A stretch of 64,000 bases of DNA from Phymorhynchus buccinoides (lineage: Eukaryota > Mollusca > Gastropoda > Neogastropoda > Raphitomidae). The stretch is taken from NCBI GenBank assembly GCA_017654935.2, contig CM065687.1, forward strand, positions 29,143,752-29,207,751, in the 5' to 3' direction. Shown here one piece after another: positions 42,528-64,000 of this stretch. A program made the translations under genes and the position numbers. Numbering within the stretch: the first letter of the stretch is position 1; each line of letters opens with the position of its first letter. The notes beneath the pieces are model-generated. The model had not been told where the DNA came from and made no database searches. It saw only the letters and a program-made list of their open reading frames with translations.

Positions 42528-43051
42528 TTATTTATTTTTATTTATTTTGTCGATCGCGGATCTTGAAACGAAATTGGCGGTCCTCTGCAGGGTGTCCACA
42601 GACCCGTACAGCGGCTTGTCTTGGAGGGGCTCCGGCGTTGGCCAGATCTCCTCACTCAGCAGCCGGCGGCTCCCACAGTCCTGCAGAACGTCAGTGGGCC
42701 GTGTCCTACTCTGCCTCTCCGCAGTGACACGTGGGGGACGGCACAGCATGCATCTTCCTGAACAGATGCTGGTTCAGTCTGCTGTGCCCTGTCCTCATGC
42801 GGAAGATGACCACCTGCTGTGATCTGGGTAGCAGCTAGGTCACATGGTAGCTGTCCTGTTGCTGGGGCGTCCTGTGCAGAGACTTGATGATGGTCTTCAT
42901 CTCTGTGAGGCAGACAGGGTTGTTCTGTTGCTCGTCTTTTGCACCCAGCTTTGGCCATTCTGTCAGCCTGCTCATTGCCTTCAATACTACAACCACGACA
43001 CCACGCATCAACAATCATTGATTGTTGGCGTGCACATTCAAGAGAACACAA
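42528..43051 (-). pseudogene. LINE fragment with RNase H domain end
   Basis: On the - strand the segment near 42990-42940 gives CSIEGNEQADRMAKAGC, the GNExAD box of the RNase H domain carried by some LINEs. It is followed by QVVIFRMRTGHSRLNQHLF, a zinc-finger-like CHCGE and, after a frameshift, LQDCGSRRLLSEEIWP and KPLYGSVDTLQRTANFV. This is the usual C-terminal order. It lies about 350 bp upstream of the NOPCHAP1 ATG, so it limits the NOPCHAP1 promoter to a few hundred base pairs unless the promoter uses repeat DNA. Confidence 0.75.
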
Positions 43052-43354
43052 ACAGGACAGCTACTATGTGACCTGCTACCCAGATCACAACAGGTGGTCA
43101 TGATCCGCATGAGGGTTTAATTACAGCTAGGACCTTTGGCAGACCCACTCAGGGTTTGTCAGTAAGAAACCAAAGACTGCCTTTTCCCCCAACAGCTTCC
43201 AGTTTACGATCCTCTTTATCTATCTTGTCTTGTAACTCTCAAAATTCATTCTCTGGCATACTTAAGGTCCTTTCTTCCGGCATATGTGGCTGAACCTAAT
43301 AGGTTCCATTGCAAAATAATCAACTCATTGATTGTTGGCGTGTACATTCAAGAG

Positions 43355-44013
<659 letters not shown>

Positions 44014-44592
44014 GCCCAGCGCCCAATGTTCTTGTTCCGGTTGTAAGGTACTTTTTTGTTCATGGTGCAAAAGTCTGGATTAAAGTTACGGAGTGCAGCC
44101 GTCCAACACCTAAAGATAAATATTTTATCTTAAAGACTAATTGTTCTATATATTTTAACCCCACCCCCACCCCCATTTTACAGTTATGACTAATTACATT
44201 TTTGTGTTCGTAAACCAACTGTTTAATTGTACAGAGTATGAGACGTGTTTAGAAAATTCTAAACAGAGTTTTTGTTAGAGAGTATTTTGGGTGGCTATTG
44301 TTGATGTGTTGGCATTGCGTTGACACATTTTGATCAAGCCTTTACTAGACATGATCGTTAGACTACTTCACTCGCTTTTGTGACCTGAGATTTGTTATCT
44401 GTTTAACAGGCCACTGGTAGTTTGAATGTGGACCCAGTATGTGTATCAAATGATCTCATCCACACGACTTACACGTGCTATAGCCTATACTGGCACATAG
44501 TGTAGTGTAACTGTAAGTGACAAGTGTTGTTAAAACTAGTAGTTAAACTGAATTGAAAAGACTGAAATTGACAGACTGAGCCAAGACACGCT

Positions 44593-44825
44593 TGTAGGGT
44601 TAACATTCCTAGCTCGTTAAAATTCCTAGCCCGCTACTATGAGAGTGACTATTTGCGACAACCACAAATTTCACTTTTTCGTTACTTGAACCATTTACCT
44701 AACCCTAACCCTAACCCTATCGCTAACCCTAGAAAAAAGTGAAATTTGTCGTTCATGCTCAATGTCGCAAAATGCCGCAAATAGTCAGTCTTATAGTATA
44801 GCGAGCTAGGAATTTTAACCCGACA
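44593..44825. mobile_element. Inverted-repeat element with (CCCTAA)n core, copy 2
   Basis: Reverse complement of the 33346 copy, including the double AGCTCG end (GTTAACATTCCTAGCTCG then AAAATTCCTAGCCCGCTA) and a core of CCCTAA units with one variant. Confidence 0.75.
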
Positions 44826-45594
44826 ACGCTGACGTTGACAGTCACATTCACAATGAGTAATGACACACGAACTAGTGTTTAACAAACAACAACCGAGGAA
44901 ATTCCAACACTTCAACATGTTTTGTTAACATATGTTGAAACATCAGAGCAAGCTTTAGGACAATTAGGTCTTTCCTTTCTTAGTTTTTATGTTTTCTGTA
45001 GGTACATGCGCCCTCCTAGTTCCGTCGCGACTATTGCCTGTATTGGCACCTGCTACGTACTGATCCTGATCCTGATAAGAGAGTAAGCCTGAAGCAAGGG
45101 AAGTGTGTGTCATGTCACTGTGTCACAGTGTGTGTGTTTGTGTGTCACCCCGTCTTCGCCTTAGGCAGCCAACTTCATCACGTTGAAGATTCTGCCACAC
45201 AGTGTCACTGTGTGTATATGAGTGCTTCTCCAATACTGCTAACAAATGGGGGTGGTTGTGATTCAAGTCAAAATATTTAAGAAATAATTGATCAAGCATT
45301 TTTTTTTTTTACTTAGATTTATTCTAATATTATTATTTTATAAATCTGTGTAGTTTTTAGTGTTTCCACAAATTATTTTGTTATGATTTTAATAAAACGA
45401 GTGAGAAATGATAAGAAAATGGCGTCGGAAAAGAGGAACTGAACAGTTAGTTTGTTTACTTGACTGTACAGCAACAAAAAAAACTATGTTGGAGTGGAAA
45501 AAATGATTAAATTGAAAGTCCAGGTGTAAATCAATTTATTAAAAGCTACAGTTTAAATGAAAAATATCTGTTGTTAATAAAAAGCAAAACTGAA
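44826..45594. other. Intergenic DNA, no recognised feature
   Basis: A/T-rich. It may contain the first non-coding exon or promoter of SLC41, but nothing diagnostic is visible. Confidence 0.35.
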
Positions 45595-46770
45595 AATTGC
45601 GTTGCGGATGTATCATGGGGTGTCCCGGCTGATGCGTCCGAAACATCAAGTTCTCTAAAGTTACAATTCACTCAAATGCAGCATTCAACACCATTTATCA
45701 AAGCATCTAATAGAGAACAACAGTTTCGGTAGAAAATCTGAGTAAGAATGTTTCAAAAATATATTTATTTCAAAATTTGAGCTCACGGTGTCCCCAATGA
45801 TACATCCGTAACGCATATTTTGGATCATCGAATGAATTCTTCCTTGCACGCTTCTAAAAGAATTGCGCATGACGTATGACTTCCTTGTGAAATGTTCTCT
45901 CAAACCGATGATGTTAACACATAGAATTCACTGCGAGGCTTCAATAGTACGCAAAAATCGGCTACGTGTCCCGACTTCCTAACCCTGTTGCATCTGAAAC
46001 GCCAAAAATAGACAACGCAAGGGCAAAGAAATACAGAAACTCCATGTCTGCAGAAAAAAAGGTAGCAGTAAGCAAGGCTTCAGCTGAAAGAACACGCAAG
46101 TATAGAGCGACGAAAAAAGAACAAGGTCTTCCATTGAATAAGAAAAAAAACCCACCATCTACCACAGAGCTGCTCTACATCAGGTTGTTAGTGTTGCGCA
46201 AGCGCTCATTCATCACCAAGTGGACTTTGATTTTTATTCTTTATTCCCAGTTCTCAAATGCTCATTCAGTCATTTCATGCTTATCATGCCTCAGCTGATC
46301 ATATTTAAAGCGAAAGACTGTATTCTGGATCAATAAAAATGAAATCCCTTTCAGTAGAAAAAAGTCGAAAAATAATTAAAGAAACTGGTGTCCCATGTAA
46401 CGCTGAAACACTTATTAAAATGTTTCAATATTCAAGAGACCATTTCAATTTGAATATTGTTTACTATGCATATTAAAGCACTGCATTAGTAATATTGATG
46501 GCAATTAATAAAAACATTTTTCTCTTTCAGGTTGTTCAGATAGAGAATATTTTGTGTGAAGCGTTTCAGACGCTACGGTGTCCCATGTTTTCATGTCACC
46601 TAGATATTCACAAATGCAACATTTAAAGATAATACCCATGTGATTCATGTGTTTAGAGTGTTAATAAAATACCTTGTTAAAAACAGCCACGGTCTTTGTG
46701 TTTTTGACATTCTGTGTACTAGTGGTGTCCTGCTGATGCATCTGAAACGGTGAACCTTACCCCCCTCCTT
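45595..46770. mobile_element. Putative transposon remnant with repeated GGTGTCCC...TGATGCATC motifs
   Basis: Six sites at about 45603-45645, 45788, 45964, 46388, 46557 and 46724 combine GGTGTCCC with a TGATGCATCTGAAAC-like half-site, in both orientations. They flank and overlap a small ORF for a basic protein. Boundaries are approximate. Confidence 0.5.
45966..46298 (+). CDS. Small basic protein ORF in motif-bearing element (hypothetical)
   Basis: 110 codons from ATG. The first about 65 residues are rich in Lys and Arg in a helical pattern (RAKKYRNSMSAEKKVAVSK, AERTRKYRATKKEQGLPL). Beyond that the frame looks non-coding and is probably out of frame or intronic. Basic RxKKYRxxxSxEKK repeats of this kind occur in uncharacterised invertebrate proteins often linked to mobile DNA. 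Function unknown; a DNA-binding role is inferred only from charge. Confidence 0.35.
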   Translation: MSRLPNPVASETPKIDNARAKKYRNSMSAEKKVAVSKASAERTRKYRATKKEQGLPLNKKKNPPSTTELLYIRLLVLRKRSFITKWTLIFILYSQFSNAHSVISCLSCLS

Positions 46771-47690
46771 TACAACCCTCTACCAACAACACAAGTAGTG
46801 ATATTTATTTTTTTGTTTAAAAATATAATAGTCCAGGGTGAGAGCTATCCAAAACAGCCATTGGTAAAGCTATAAACTCAGTTACATTTTTTACACCCTT
46901 TTTGACATCAAGATTGGAGAAGCACTCATATATGTGTGTGTCGCTGTCAGTGTGTGTGTGTTTGTGAGTGTGTACATGTGTGTGTGTGTGCGCGTATGTG
47001 TGTGTGTACATGTGAGTGCATACATGCATGTGGTGTGTGTGTGTGTGTGTGTGTGTGTGTGACTACATTATACACATGTGTACGTGCAAATGACGGGAAT
47101 GTACAATATTAATATTATATATGTGTGTACCAATGGACAGGAGCTGTGACTGGCATATTGTATTGTAATTTATAATCTTGCATTTATAACTAAATTTATA
47201 CGAATTTTTGTTATTGTACGGTTCCAAACTTGTTTTGACCCTTTTTTTTTCTGAAGCAAGGGGTGAAAATATGCATTATACTTAAAGTTTTAGACTTATA
47301 GAGTAGACTAATGGTTGGTATGCCCTTTGAATGTGGGGAATATCAATCCTGTCATTATATTCACATGTAAAATTTACATTGTCATTTCCCTATAGATTTA
47401 TGCAATCTACAAGAAATGAACAAAACTCTTAGAACTTGGAATGTTACGCAGTGATGCACCGAGGATCGAAAAGTGACAGGACAAACTGTCCTGAGATCAG
47501 AGAAATCAATAGGACAATGTCCCGCTCTTGGAGAAATCAATAGGACAAAGCGTGCCAGTGTTAAAAATTTAATCAGACATTTGTCCTGACAGGGGAGAAG
47601 AACACAATAGGGCGTTTTTAATTTTAATAGGTCAATGGCCTATGACCGGAGCCTCGAGACATCACTGGTTATGATTGTTGTTTTTTCTTT
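46771..47690. other. Intergenic DNA or SLC41 upstream intron
   Basis: TG repeats at about 46925-47060; otherwise A/T-rich, with a GGACAAT-type dispersed element at 47480-47640 just before the SLC41 acceptor. Confidence 0.4.
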
Positions 47691-47693
47691 CAG

Positions 47694-47742
47694 AAGTCTT
47701 AGGTGACGTTAGTGACAACCCAAGCAGCTCGCTCAGTGAAGC
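47694..47742 (+). promoter_or_regulatory. 5' UTR part of SLC41 exon carrying the start codon
   Basis: A pyrimidine-rich acceptor ending CAG at 47691-47693 precedes 49 nt with in-frame stops TGA and TAG before the ATG at 47743. The transcription start and any upstream non-coding exon are not identifiable here. Confidence 0.6.
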
Positions 47743-63655
<15,913 letters not shown>

Positions 63656-64000
63656 GTAGTTTGATTGTTGCCAATAGATAGAGGGGGGGGGGGGGGGAAT
63701 CCCCGCCTCGCCTTTTCTTCCCAGTTCAACAGGAAAAAATCAAACTGAGTGTCAAATCTTTAGAGTGTGGAGTTAAAGGAAGTCTGAAGGCAATGAAAAA
63801 CACATACACTCAACTTGATTAAAAATGCTGTAAATTTCTCTGTGCTGTGTGCAGACTTGATTATTGGAATACTAATAAAGAAATGATTGAGGAAAGTGTC
63901 AAGCATGGGAATAGTCCGCGAATTCGCGGATTTCCGCGAAAATGTTTTTGAAATTGTTACTAAATACTTCGTTTTTGTTACTAAATACTTCAATAGAGCA
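63656..64000. other. SLC41 intron 7, cut by the window end
   Basis: Starts with donor GTAGTTTG. A poly-G of about 17 nt lies near 63680. The final SLC41 exon or exons are not in the window. Confidence 0.6.

Overview
The window is animal (metazoan) nuclear DNA, most likely from a mollusc. Short exons with GT-AG borders and clear metazoan orthology are separated by long, AT-rich introns and intergenic DNA full of transposon debris, MITEs, microsatellites and long homopolymers. The phylum is inferred from general genome character and cannot be proved from this sequence.

Five protein-coding genes can be rebuilt exon by exon. (1) The 3' end of KIN (KIN17, a nucleic-acid-binding protein), + strand, 721-2724. 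(2) MRPL42 (mitoribosomal protein mL42), + strand, 6744-14613, six exons and complete. (3) An unrecognised single-pass membrane protein with a probable signal peptide, - strand, 25310-19582, three exons, 344 residues. (4) NOPCHAP1 (C12orf45 homologue, snoRNP assembly), - strand, 42173-35855, four exons and complete. (5) An SLC41 (MgtE-type) Mg2+ transporter, + strand, from 47743; seven coding exons encode 511 residues and the last exon or exons lie beyond the window. Splice phases agree at every junction of all five models. NOPCHAP1 and SLC41 are head to head across about 5.5 kb, matching the arrangement I recall for C12orf45 and SLC41A2 at human 12q23.3. The genes do not form a pathway; any link is shared synteny.

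Layout: 1-2724 KIN end with hAT- and SINE-like debris; 2725-6743 nested MITEs and a foldback element; 6744-14613 MRPL42 with a LINE in intron 1 and a splice-acceptor tandem array in intron 2; 14614-19581 repeats (pogo-like element, TTAA foldback); 19582-25310 membrane-protein gene with a 120-nt poly-G tract against an exon; 25311-35854 gene desert with several LINE and SINE remnants; 35855-42173 NOPCHAP1, whose first intron holds arrays of a GGGACACC-containing motif; 42174-47693 divergent intergenic region with LINE debris, CA repeats and a second GGGACACC-motif element carrying a small basic ORF; 47694-64000 SLC41.

The most unusual signal is that three separate exon/intron junctions have been amplified in tandem inside the adjoining intron: the MRPL42 exon 3 acceptor, the SLC41 exon 4 donor (over 4 kb of about 84-bp units) and the SLC41 exon 5 donor. 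This produces rows of copied or decaying splice sites. No CRISPR arrays, tRNA or rRNA genes were seen.
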